Origin: Streptacidiphilus rugosus AM-16
GTDB lineage: Bacteria > Actinomycetota > Actinomycetes > Streptomycetales > Streptomycetaceae
Direction: 5' to 3'
Assembly (NCBI RefSeq): GCF_000744655.1
Contig: NZ_JQMJ01000004.1
Coordinates: 3,720,001-3,784,000 of the forward strand
DNA: 64,000 nucleotides
Shown: positions 52,419 to 60,255 of the stretch, piece by piece
Position numbering within the stretch: position 1 is the first letter of the stretch
How the letters are laid out: the number at the start of each line of letters is the position of its first letter
The notes under the pieces: model-generated
Told to the model about the DNA's origin: nothing
Seen by the model: the letters and a program-made list of their open reading frames with translations, nothing else
Database searches by the model: none
Position numbers and translations under genes: made by a program

Positions 52419-53449
52419 GTGGCGGCTGTCGTTCCCACCGCCGCGGAGGGTGACGCCCCCGACGTGCCGCGCTCCCTCCTCCGGAGTCTGTTCGCGGATC
52501 CGGCCGGAACGCCCGAGGAGCTGGCCCTGTTCGCGGTGCGCCGCAGAGGGCCACGGGCGGAGGCGGTCGTGGCCCGGATCAGGGGCCGCGATCCGACGGC
52601 GGGCCAGGAGCAGTTGCACGCGCAGATCACGGCCCGCGGCATGCGGGCGTGCGTGGGCCAGGGCGCCTTCGTGGGCGGGCCGTTCCTGCTGCTGATCCCG
52701 GTGGCCTTCTGCGCAGCGATTCTCGCGCAGGCGCAGCTGACCCTGGAGCTGGCCGCGCTGGCCGGAAAGGATCCGCGGGCGCCGGAGCGCGCCGCCGAAC
52801 TGCTGGTGCTGCAGGGCGCGCATCCCGACGTCGACGCCGCCTCGGCCGCCCTCGAGGCCCACGATCGCCGGCACACACGCGAGCGCCATCCGCGCGGCCG
52901 GTGGGTGGGTGCCTGGCAGGTCTGCTGGCGGATGGCCGGGCTGCTCGGGCTGACCGGGGTGGACGACCCGGACCGGCCCCTCCCTCCTGGCCGCGCCGCG
53001 GGCTGCAGTGGCTGCTCCTGGCCGGCGTCCTGGTCGCCGGATTCTTCGCGCCGCTGGTGTGGCTCCCTTACATGGCCAACTCCTACCGCACCGCGACCCG
53101 GGCGGCCGTGCACCGCGCGAACGCGTACTACTTCGGTCCGGACCACGTCCTGTCGGCGGGCAGCCGGAGACTGGATCTGGGCATGGCCGTCGCCGTCCTG
53201 AGGGCGGTGCTGTCGGTGCTGCTCGTGGCCGGGCTCCTGGTGCTGGTGCTCTTCACCGACCTGCGGCTGTTCGGCGGGAGGTGGCCCACGCTGGCCCTGG
53301 TGATGGTCTGCACCCCGTTCGCCGTCGGGGCGTGGTGGCACCTGCGCCGGCGCCGCCGCGCCGAGGCAGAGTCCGAGGCGGAGTCCGAGGCCGGGTCCGC
53401 AGCCGGGTCCGAGTGCGAGACCGAGACCGAGTCGCCGCCGGCCGGGTGA
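52419..53449 (+). pseudogene. Membrane protein of unknown function with a one-base frameshift
   Basis: Start GTG 52,419 has GAGGAGGGA 5 bases upstream (ATG 52,380 has a site that abuts it). The first frame gives LAGTPEELALFAVRRRGPRAE-like sequence, a membrane segment (GGPFLLLIPVAFCAAILAQ) and LELAALAGKDPRAPERAAELLVLQG, reminiscent of EcsC-like proteins. It then runs out of frame at about 52,980. Adding one C to the CCCC run at 52,977-52,980 joins it to GLQWLLLAGVLVAGFFAPLVW, a third hydrophobic segment and an acidic tail. The intact product would be about 340 residues. A sequencing error is as likely as a true mutation. Confidence 0.65.
53363..53438 (+). repeat. GAG/TCC low-complexity repeat encoding an acidic tail
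   Basis: Imperfect units of GAGGCNGAGTCC encode an Ala/Glu/Ser tail (EAESEAESEAGSAAGSE) at the end of the membrane protein. Such a tract is prone to slippage and length variation between strains. Confidence 0.6.
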
Positions 53450-53458
53450 GACCCCGCG

Positions 53459-54394
53459 TCAGCCGTGCTTCGCCGCGCGCGCCTGGCGGCGGCGTGCCAG
53501 GTCCTCGCGTGCCGTCTGCCAGTGCGCCATGGTCTGCCGGCGGATGGTGGCCCACTCCTGCCGGATCTCGTCGTCCGGCGGCGCCTCGTGCCTGGCGATC
53601 CGTCCGAGCTCGTCGTTCACCTCCCGCCCCAGGGCCGCGGACCCGACGAAGGTGAGCATCGCCCCGAAAAGGGCGGTGATCATCGCGAAGACCGCCCCGA
53701 GCGCCCCGTAGCGGGTGCCGTAGGAGCTGAAGACACGCGGCAGGTACACCGCGGAGCCCATGGCGTAGAGCGCCGAGAACAGCGCACCGATGATGCCGAA
53801 AGGGACCAGGTGCGGCCAGGGGCAGCGACGCGCGGTGAGGATCCAGCCGCCCCAGATCAGCAGCGCGGCGGTCAGCGGCACCTGGCAGGCGGTGGCCGCG
53901 AACTGCAGCCGTCCGCCGCCGAACAGGGCGTGCAGCCAGCCCACCGCGACGGCGTAGACGACGACAGCGAGCAGCCAGAGCAGGCCGTTCAGGGAGTTCC
54001 GCACGCTCAGCGGCGTGAGCTCCCAGGTCTGCTCGTAGAGACGCTGGGCGGCGCGCGCGAAGCTCAGGGACGAGACGACCAGGAAGATCACCCCGAAGAA
54101 TCCGAGGCTGACCCCGGGGCCGTCGGGGAAGGAGAAGAGTGACCTGACCGCGTCGGCCCCTCCCCCGGTGAGACCGTAGCGATTGACGATCCGGTCGGCG
54201 ACGTCCTGCCGCCCGAGTCTGCTGAGGACCGATGCGACCAGGAGGGCCACCGGCAGCAGCGTGGTGAACGCGCTCGAGGCCAGCGCGATCGCGCGGTCGA
54301 AGCCGATGATCCGCTGGAAGCGGCTGACCACCCGCAGCGCGAACGCCGGACGCAGCCAGAAGGTGAGCGTCCGCACGAGGCGCGTAGGTTGCAC
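53459..54394 (-). CDS. YihY/BrkB-family membrane protein
   Basis: 311 residues from GTG 54,394, chosen because GGAGG is 5 bases upstream. About six membrane segments, with GFDRAIALASSAFTTLLPVALLVASVL near the start and GAVFAMITALFGAMLTFVGSAALGREVNDELGR near the end, the YihY/UPF0761 (formerly RNase BN-like) pattern. Hydrophilic basic C-terminus. Function of the family is not established; transport of solutes or ions has been proposed. Confidence 0.85.
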   Translation of the reverse strand: MQPTRLVRTLTFWLRPAFALRVVSRFQRIIGFDRAIALASSAFTTLLPVALLVASVLSRLGRQDVADRIVNRYGLTGGGADAVRSLFSFPDGPGVSLGFFGVIFLVVSSLSFARAAQRLYEQTWELTPLSVRNSLNGLLWLLAVVVYAVAVGWLHALFGGGRLQFAATACQVPLTAALLIWGGWILTARRCPWPHLVPFGIIGALFSALYAMGSAVYLPRVFSSYGTRYGALGAVFAMITALFGAMLTFVGSAALGREVNDELGRIARHEAPPDDEIRQEWATIRRQTMAHWQTAREDLARRRQARAAKHG

Positions 54395-54564
54395 CGTCGC
54401 CTCCGCCCTCCGTGTCGACCGGGCTCTGCCTCGGCGCGAGCATAGCCCGGTCCCCGCCGCGCGAGGCCTCGGCACGCGGAGCCGACGCCGACCGTCCAGG
54501 GCGAACAGATCGGCTACCCAGAGTATCGAGCCGCTACTTGCCGTAGTCGCGCCGTTCCACTATC

Positions 54565-54603
54565 GTCCATTCACGTTGGACAGTTCGTCCAACGTAATTG
54601 GAC
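54565..54603. promoter_or_regulatory. Operator array: four 6-bp half-sites every 11 bp in alternating orientation
   Basis: GTCCAT (54,565), TTGGAC (54,576), GTCCAA (54,587) and TTGGAC (54,598) are each separated by exactly 5 bases. The central pair extends to ACGTTGGAC-agttc-GTCCAACGT, a perfect 9-bp inverted repeat (54,573-54,595). The array ends 40 bp before the small-peptide start. Regular spacing of one helical turn implies cooperative binding of a dimeric regulator; the regulator gene is not in the immediate neighbourhood. Confidence 0.75.
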
Positions 54604-54643
54604 ATCCGTTGTGCTGTCCGCCGCCACTTCCAAGGAGACCGCC

Positions 54644-54862
54644 ATGAGCATCAACATCACCGAGCTGGACAACGAGTCGGCCGAACTCCTCCCGGGCCGC
54701 GAGGCGCTGGGGCGGCTGAGCTTCCGCTTCACCAGGACGACCAACGTGACCAAGCACATCGCCAACGTGAACGCCCACAACACCTCCGTGGCCGTGAACC
54801 TCGGCTCGGACGACGCGACCGCCGCCTCCGAGGCCTGCCAGAGCATCACCATCCACCAGTAG
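54644..54862 (+). CDS. Small peptide, candidate precursor of a RiPP-like system
   Basis: 72 residues; ATG has AAGGAGA 5 bases upstream. The N-terminal part is acidic and helix-prone (MSINITELDNESAELLPGRE), like a leader. The rest is rich in Asn, Thr, Ser, His and Val (TNVTKHIANVNAHNTSVAVN, then SEACQSITIHQ) with one Cys, unlike a normal globular protein of this organism. No double-glycine motif or signal peptide. It directly precedes a PqqD-like/M50 protease gene and lies under the 11-bp-spaced operator array. Precursor status is inference from composition and neighbours. Confidence 0.65.
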   Translation: MSINITELDNESAELLPGREALGRLSFRFTRTTNVTKHIANVNAHNTSVAVNLGSDDATAASEACQSITIHQ

Positions 54863-54940
54863 AGCCCCGGCCCTCGGCCGGACACGACGGAAACCGCCGG
54901 GCCGGACGCCCGACAGAGCACGGTGAAGGGGACTCGCCCG

Positions 54941-56785
54941 ATGACTGTCACGGCGGACACGGGGACGACCGTCCCCGGGCCCGGCGGTTTCGCCACGCTG
55001 GTGCAACCTGCTGCCGAACCCCCCTCTCGCGCCGCGGTACCGCTGCCTGTACCGCGGCTGTCGGCCGGGTTGCGCCTGCACGGCGAGTACCAGGGCTCGG
55101 GCTTCACCGAGCCCCGGTACATCGCTCGCCGTGGAGACGGCCAGGTGGTGCAGCTGACCCGGCTGCTCCACCTGGTCGCGGGGGCGATCGACGGTGAACG
55201 CGACACCGAGCGGATCTCCCACCGCGTCAGCGGCCTGTACGGCAGGGAGCTCAGCGAGGCGAACATCGCCTATCTGATCGACAACAAGCTCACCCCCCTG
55301 GGCGTCACCGTCCCCTGGGGCCAGGAGGACGACGAGGTCGACGCCCCGCGCTCCGACCTGCTGCTGGCCCTGAAGGGCCATCGGGTGCTCTTCGACGAGC
55401 GCCGGGTCGCCCGCATCGGCCGCTCGCTGGCTTGGCTGCACCGGCCACCCGTGGTGGCGGCGGTCCTGCTGGCGGCGATCGCCATGGACGTCTGGCTGTT
55501 CGGCTCCTACGGGGCGATGACCCCGGTCCTGCACGTGCTGGACCAGCCGGTGCTGCTCCTGGCGGTCTTCGGGCTCACCGTCGGCTCGCTCGTCTTCCAC
55601 GAGTTCGGCCATGCCTCGGCCTGCCGCTACGGCGGGGCGAGACCGGGGTGCATCGGCTGCGGCCTCTTCCTGATCTGGCCCTCCATGTACACCGACGTCA
55701 CCGACGTCTACCGGATCGGCCGCGGCGGCCGGATCCGCACCGACCTCGGCGGGGTCTACTTCAACGTCGTCTTCATGCTCGGCCTGACCGGCTGCTACCT
55801 GCTGACCGGCCAGCCGTTCTTCCTCAGCGCGGTCTACCTCGGCCACTTCGAGGTGCTCGAACAGCTCATGCCCGCGGTCCGGCTGGACGGCTACTACATC
55901 CTCGGCGACCTGGCCGGCATCCCCGACCTCTACGGCAAGATCCGCCCGATCCTGCTCAGCATGGTCCCCGGCCGGCCCTCTCCGCCCGAGGTCACCGGAC
56001 TGCGACGCTCGGCCCGCGTCATCGTCACGACCTGGGTGGCCACCATGGTGCCGCTGCTCCTGGGCGACCTCGGCTACGCCCTGTGGAACCTGCCGCGGAT
56101 CCTGGCCACCGGCGCCCGCTCGCTGACCGAGCAGCTGTCCGGCACCGCCGACGCGTTCACCCACCTCCATCTCGCCACCGGAGCGGTGGGCCTGCTCGGC
56201 TGCATGATGCTGGTCTTCCCGCTGGCCGGCATGACCTACCTGTCGATCCGGCTGGCCGGACGCCTGCTGCGCGCCGCTCGCCGGGCCACCCACGGCCGAC
56301 CGCGCCTGCGCGTCTCGCTGGTGACGCTCGGCCTGGTCGGCGCGGGCGGGCTCTGCTGCGCCTGGATCGTCGGCCTCACCCCCCGCCCGCTGCCGCCGCA
56401 GCCACCGATCGTCCCGGTGCTCCAACCGGGCGTCCACCCGACCCCCCTGGCCCAGCCGCCGACCGCGCCCTCGCCCTCTCCCTCACCGCGGCACCGCGCT
56501 CCGTCGCCGTCGCCGTCGCCGTCCGCGGTGCCCTCGCCGGGCACGCCGCCAGGGACCGGCCCCGCGTCCCCGAGCCCCACGCCTACCGCCGCCGCGCGGA
56601 CGACCCCCTCCGCACCGGCAGCCCCGCCCACCACCGCGGCCCCCTCGCCGAGCCCCACGCCCACGAAGTCCGGGCCCTCGACGACTCCCAGCCCCAGCCC
56701 CTCGGCGTCGCCCCCGGTCAGCACGACACCGAGCCCACCCCCCACCACGCCGCCCCCGACCACCAGCCCCGCCCCGACGCCCTGA
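54941..56785 (+). CDS. PqqD-like domain fused to an M50-type membrane zinc metalloprotease
   Basis: 614 residues from ATG 54,941 (GGGGA 8 bases upstream). Residues about 58-122 follow the PqqD/RiPP-recognition pattern (RYIARRGDGQVVQLTRLLHLVAGAIDGERDTERISHRV, ending NKLTPLGV). The membrane part follows: zinc motif H220-E-F-G-H224 and the site-2-protease companion LMPAVRLDGYY (D316). CIGCGLFLIWPSMYTDV gives two extra cysteines. The last ~150 residues are a Ser/Pro/Thr-rich extracytoplasmic-looking tail. It should bind a leader peptide and cut within or at the membrane. The gap to the peptide gene is 78 bp. Confidence 0.8.
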   Translation: MTVTADTGTTVPGPGGFATLVQPAAEPPSRAAVPLPVPRLSAGLRLHGEYQGSGFTEPRYIARRGDGQVVQLTRLLHLVAGAIDGERDTERISHRVSGLYGRELSEANIAYLIDNKLTPLGVTVPWGQEDDEVDAPRSDLLLALKGHRVLFDERRVARIGRSLAWLHRPPVVAAVLLAAIAMDVWLFGSYGAMTPVLHVLDQPVLLLAVFGLTVGSLVFHEFGHASACRYGGARPGCIGCGLFLIWPSMYTDVTDVYRIGRGGRIRTDLGGVYFNVVFMLGLTGCYLLTGQPFFLSAVYLGHFEVLEQLMPAVRLDGYYILGDLAGIPDLYGKIRPILLSMVPGRPSPPEVTGLRRSARVIVTTWVATMVPLLLGDLGYALWNLPRILATGARSLTEQLSGTADAFTHLHLATGAVGLLGCMMLVFPLAGMTYLSIRLAGRLLRAARRATHGRPRLRVSLVTLGLVGAGGLCCAWIVGLTPRPLPPQPPIVPVLQPGVHPTPLAQPPTAPSPSPSPRHRAPSPSPSPSAVPSPGTPPGTGPASPSPTPTAAARTTPSAPAAPPTTAAPSPSPTPTKSGPSTTPSPSPSASPPVSTTPSPPPTTPPPTTSPAPTP

Positions 56786-56795
56786 AGGAACCCCC

Positions 56796-57479
56796 GTGGA
56801 CCTGAACCAGCACCGCACGACCGCCGACCGCCCCGGCCCCGCCCGCCGAGTCCTGCGCGCGGGACTGCTCGCCGCCGCAGGACTCGGCGTCCTCGGCACG
56901 ACCACCGTCGCCCAGGCCGTCCACGGCGTCGCCGTGGACACCGACGCCGCCCACACCCTCGCCAACCCCGGCCACCGCCAGGCCTTCGCGGACTCCTTCA
57001 GCGTCCACCAGGAGGGGCTGGTCTACGCCGCGAGCGCCAGGAACCAGGCCACCGCCGTCTCCGGCGGCTGCAGCGCCGACGATCCCTGCCGCTCGATCGC
57101 GCTCTCCTTCCAGATCGTCACCATGGCGGGCACCGACATCCACCTCAACGCGCTCAACCTGGGCCGGGCCGTGAACCACCACTGCGACGCCTGCGAAACC
57201 CTGGCCGGCGCCTACCAGTTCATCGTCTCCACCCCGCGCCCCTTCACCCTCGGCGCGGCCGCGCAGCGCCGACTCGCCGACATCCACCGCAGGCTCGACG
57301 CCCTGCGCGGCTCCACCGCGCCCGTCTCCGAGATCCAGCACCAGGCCGACGCGCTCGCTGCCGAGGTGACCGCGCTGCTCGAGGCAGCCGCCGCGACGGC
57401 GCCCAAGGGCCCGGGCATCAGCGCGCTCGCCGCCATGGAGCCGAAGGTCACCGTCCACCGCATGTTCGACCGGAGCTGA
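56796..57479 (+). CDS. Exported protein with four conserved-looking cysteines
   Basis: 227 residues from GTG 56,796, 10 bp after the protease. A signal peptide with an RR pair (ARRVLRAGLLAAAGLGVLG...AQA, cut near 41) predicts export. The mature part has GGCSADDPCRSIALSFQIVT and NHHCDACETLAGAYQFIVSTP, giving four cysteines in two pairs, then a helical C-terminal region. No known domain recognised. Tight spacing with the protease gene implies joint action, perhaps binding or presenting the peptide outside the membrane. Confidence 0.7.
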   Translation: MDLNQHRTTADRPGPARRVLRAGLLAAAGLGVLGTTTVAQAVHGVAVDTDAAHTLANPGHRQAFADSFSVHQEGLVYAASARNQATAVSGGCSADDPCRSIALSFQIVTMAGTDIHLNALNLGRAVNHHCDACETLAGAYQFIVSTPRPFTLGAAAQRRLADIHRRLDALRGSTAPVSEIQHQADALAAEVTALLEAAAATAPKGPGISALAAMEPKVTVHRMFDRS

Positions 57480-57489
57480 CCCGACGTCC

Positions 57490-57882
57490 ATTCCGCCGCA
57501 CCTCCGCGCCGCCGGGGGCGTCACCCGGTTCCAGGTCGTCGCCCTGGTCCACCGGAACCACGACCTGCTGCTGGTCGAGACCCCCGGCGGCGACACCTGG
57601 ACGGTCCCGCTGGCGGGCGTCCACGCGGGCGAGTCGGTCGCCGACGCGCTCGACTGGCTGTGCAATCCGCACCTCGGCCTGACCGGATGGCGGGCCACCC
57701 TCAACACCGTCGTCGAACGTCGGCAGGCCGACGGCAGCGCGGCCCTGCAGATCGTCTTCGACGTGACCACCGGCGCCGACGCCGCCACCGCCCGCCGCCA
57801 CCGGTGGTGGAACACCCGGCTCCCGCCCCCGCCGCTGCACCGGCAGGCCCGCCCGCTGGTCAGCGGCCTGTACGAGCCCTGA
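57490..57882 (+). CDS. Nudix-fold protein with lost catalytic box and non-standard start
   Basis: About 130 residues. VTRFQVVALVHRNHDLLLVETPGGDTWTVPLAGVHAGESVADALDWLCNPHLGL follows the Nudix layout residue for residue, but the REUxEExGU box has become DWLCNPHLGL, so metal-binding glutamates are gone. The open frame runs from 57,370 to the stop without any ATG, GTG or TTG; ATT 57,490 or ACG 57,484 (8 bases after GGAG) are the only candidates. Alternatively a base is missing upstream. Codon use and conservation of the fold argue that it is or was expressed. Exact sequence quoted in segments of the product: strands around FQVVALV and TWTVPLAG. Confidence 0.5.
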   Translation: MPPHLRAAGGVTRFQVVALVHRNHDLLLVETPGGDTWTVPLAGVHAGESVADALDWLCNPHLGLTGWRATLNTVVERRQADGSAALQIVFDVTTGADAATARRHRWWNTRLPPPPLHRQARPLVSGLYEP

Positions 57883-57892
57883 GCGGCCGTGC

Positions 57893-57924
57893 ACCACACT
57901 GGGGTGCATGCACCCCAGTGTGGT
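57893..57924. promoter_or_regulatory. 32-bp perfect palindrome centred on the C39 gene start codon
   Basis: The left half ACCACACTGGGGTGCA is followed immediately by its exact reverse complement. The ATG at 57,908 straddles the centre. As RNA it would fold into a near-loopless hairpin hiding the start codon and the GGGG that serves as ribosome site; as DNA it could be a strong operator. It also ends the upstream gene row 11 bp after its stop. Confidence 0.85.
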
Positions 57925-58588
57925 CACCTCCGTCCCCTACTACGCCCAGTGGGAGTCCCCCGAACTGGTCCGCCGGATCGTGACCGGCGGGCTGGCCGCC
58001 CGCGAGGACCCGATGTGGCCGAGGTCCGGCGCGGACTCGGCCGAGGAGTACGAGTGGTGGGCGGTCCGCCTCTGCGGCATGGCGTGTCTGCGGATGGTCC
58101 TGCACCACTGGCGCGGGACGGCGCCGCCGGCGCTCGCCCTGGCCCGCGAATGCACCGAGGCCGGCGCCTACGTCGTGCACCCGGACCGGGTGGACGGACT
58201 GATCTACGCACCGTTCGCCGCGTACGTCCGCCACCGCTGGCAGTTGGACGCCGTGGTGGAGACGGACCTCGACCCGGCCGGGCTGCGCGCCCGTCTCGAC
58301 GCCGGCCACCTCGTGATGATCTCCGTCCACCCGGGCATCCGCACGCTCGACGCCGCCCCGCCCGGCCGTGGCGGACATCTGGTCCTCGCCGTCGGCCACA
58401 CCGAGGACGCGCTGCTGATCCACAACCCGTCCGGCTGGGCCGACACCGGCACTCAGCGGTCCGCGCCGGTTCCCTGGGAGGATCTGGACCGTTTCTTCGC
58501 CCGTCGCGGCGTGACGCTGGTCAACCCCGGCCCGTCGGCTCCCCCGTCCGCTCCGGCGCCGGAAGCGGGCGACGGCCGGCGAGCGTGA
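57908..58588 (+). CDS. C39-like cysteine peptidase
   Basis: 226 residues. PYYAQWESPELV near the start, catalytic cysteine in LCGMACLRMVLHHW (C56), histidine in GGHLVLAVGH (H157) and HNPSGW (N173), the peptidase C39-like triad. No membrane or ABC domain, so it is a free-standing cytoplasmic enzyme rather than a fused exporter. It follows the peptide/protease/Nudix genes and could cleave the peptide or a leader. The start lies inside a 32-bp palindrome. Its last 68 bases overlap the convergent mycothiol-enzyme gene. Confidence 0.8.
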   Translation: MHPSVVTSVPYYAQWESPELVRRIVTGGLAAREDPMWPRSGADSAEEYEWWAVRLCGMACLRMVLHHWRGTAPPALALARECTEAGAYVVHPDRVDGLIYAPFAAYVRHRWQLDAVVETDLDPAGLRARLDAGHLVMISVHPGIRTLDAAPPGRGGHLVLAVGHTEDALLIHNPSGWADTGTQRSAPVPWEDLDRFFARRGVTLVNPGPSAPPSAPAPEAGDGRRA

Positions 58589-59156
58589 GCAGCAGCTCCT
58601 TGGCGGGCAGGTCGACCGGCTCGCCCGTGCCCACCCGGATGTCGGCGTCCGTGGCCCGCAGTTGAACGCCGGTGAGGTCGACGCCGAAGAAGGCCAGGCT
58701 GCGGGGGCTGGTGTGGGCCAGCACGAGGGCGATGCGGTCCGTGGGCGCGGGCGGCAGGCCGAGCGGCTCGGTGATGTCGAGGCCGTGGATGAGGTCGTGG
58801 CTGAGCGCCCCGACCGGCCCGCCGCCCGGCGGCTGCCAGGGGTGGTCGATGTTGGCGCGGAGCGCGTGGAGCAGGTCCGCCTCGGTCATCCGGGCGGCGT
58901 CCCTGCGGGCGGCGGTGTCCGCGTAGCGGTTGAAGGAGAAGCGGGCCCTGGCGAGACCCGCGAGGAAGCGCGGGGTGCCGGTACGGAACGGCAGGGTGAG
59001 GTGGGCCACGACCTCGCGGACGCGCCACCCCTCGCACAGGGTCGGCGCGTCCCACTCGGCGGGAGACAGCGCGGCCAGCAGGTCCGCGAGGCGTTCCCGC
59101 TCGGCGCGGGTGTGCGCCCGCAGGGCGGGGTCGGCGGGGTCGGGTGAAGCGGTCAT
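58521..59156 (-). CDS. Maleylpyruvate isomerase-type mycothiol-dependent enzyme (DinB fold)
   Basis: 211 residues. LLAALSPAEWDAPTLCEGWRVREVVAHL and HDLIHGLDI provide the DinB-like four-helix bundle with its metal-binding histidines. Members use mycothiol for isomerisation or conjugation; some related proteins act as anti-sigma partners. It lies 64 bp downstream of the sigma factor gene in the same direction. Tail overlaps the C39 peptidase gene. Confidence 0.82.
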   Translation of the reverse strand: MTASPDPADPALRAHTRAERERLADLLAALSPAEWDAPTLCEGWRVREVVAHLTLPFRTGTPRFLAGLARARFSFNRYADTAARRDAARMTEADLLHALRANIDHPWQPPGGGPVGALSHDLIHGLDITEPLGLPPAPTDRIALVLAHTSPRSLAFFGVDLTGVQLRATDADIRVGTGEPVDLPAKELLLTLAGRRPLPAPERTGEPTGRG

Positions 59157-59220
59157 GGGTCGGTCTCCTCGTCGTGGCAGGTACGGCTCTCACTCCTGCT
59201 ACGACGGCGGGCCGCAAAAC

Positions 59221-60219
59221 TCATCGGTCGTCGCGGACAATCTCCATGGGCAGCCCGTACGCGGGGAAGTGCTCGCCCCAGCCGAGGTAGGTGGCGATCT
59301 GGACCACGGCGCTGCGGCGCACCTCCAGCAGCAGCAGCGCGAAGGGCCGCAGCACTCCGTCGGGGTCGGGGCGGTACTGGCCGAGGGTGAGGGCGCCGTT
59401 CGCCGGGGCGCCGGGCAGGAGGCGGTGGCCGTCGCAGCCGTCGCTCGCGGCCATGACCGCGGCGATCGCCTGCGGGCCGTCCAGCCACCACACGAAGGGC
59501 GGCATGCCGGAGCGCACGTCGTCGCCGAGCAGGGTGACCAGCCGGTCGATGTCGTGCGCCTCGAACGCCTCGACGTAGCCGCGCAGCAGCTCGCGCTGGA
59601 GCGGGTCGCCGGGGTCCGGGGCGTCGGCGGGGAACGGCCGGTGCTCGTCGAGGGTGGTGCGGGCCCGTTGCAGGGCGCTGTTGGCGGAGGCGACCGAGGT
59701 GTCGAGCATCTGCGCGGTCTCCTCAGCCGTGAAGCGCAGGACGTCGCGCAGCACCAGCACGGCCCGCTGGCGCGGCGGGAGCCACTGGAGCGCGGCGACG
59801 AAGGCCAGCCTGACCGACTCCCGGCGCAGCGCCAGCTCGGCCGGATCCGCCGGCTCGACGGCGTTGAGCAGCCTGGACTCCGGCATGGGTTCGATCCAGG
59901 CGTCCGGCGGCAGCGGCGTGCCGAGCTGCCCTCCGGTACTGGCCGGCCCCAGGTCCCAGGGCAGGGCGCGGCGGCCGGCGCCGCGGAGCTGGTCCAGGCA
60001 GACGTTGGTGGCGATGGCGTGCACCCAGGTGGAGAAGGCGGCGCGGGCCGGGTCGTAGCGGTCCAGGCTCCGGTAGGCGCGCAGCAGCGTCTCCTGGACG
60101 GCGTCCTCGACCTCGCCGACGGCGCCCAGCATGCGGTAGCAGTAGCCGGTGAGCGGTCCACGCAGCATCTCCAGCTGCTGGTCCGCGACGTCGGTCCCGC
60201 CTCCGCGTGCCGTGCTCAC
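59221..60219 (-). CDS. ECF-type sigma factor with C-terminal SnoaL-like domain (SigG/SigX5 type)
   Basis: 332 residues. Region 2 (LTGYCYRMLGAVGEVEDAVQETLLRAYRSLDRYDP, FSTWVHAIATNVCLDQLR), region 4 (LPPRQRAVLVLRDVLRFTAEETAQMLDTSVASANSALQRARTTL) and an NTF2-like C-terminal domain (about 205-325). This domain replaces an anti-sigma factor in related sigma families and tunes activity. It starts at GTG 60,219. Flanked by a TetR gene upstream (36 bp) and the mycothiol enzyme downstream, possibly one operon. Confidence 0.9.
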   Translation of the reverse strand: MSTARGGGTDVADQQLEMLRGPLTGYCYRMLGAVGEVEDAVQETLLRAYRSLDRYDPARAAFSTWVHAIATNVCLDQLRGAGRRALPWDLGPASTGGQLGTPLPPDAWIEPMPESRLLNAVEPADPAELALRRESVRLAFVAALQWLPPRQRAVLVLRDVLRFTAEETAQMLDTSVASANSALQRARTTLDEHRPFPADAPDPGDPLQRELLRGYVEAFEAHDIDRLVTLLGDDVRSGMPPFVWWLDGPQAIAAVMAASDGCDGHRLLPGAPANGALTLGQYRPDPDGVLRPFALLLLEVRRSAVVQIATYLGWGEHFPAYGLPMEIVRDDR

Positions 60220-60255
60220 CGCTCCATCATGCCAAGACGTGCGGCCGGACGGCGG

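Noticed and set aside
56460-56785. CRISPR- or satellite-like repetition of CCGAGCCCCACGCC-type units
   Set aside because: The repetition is the codon pattern of a Ser/Pro/Thr-rich protein tail; units are irregular and without spacers.
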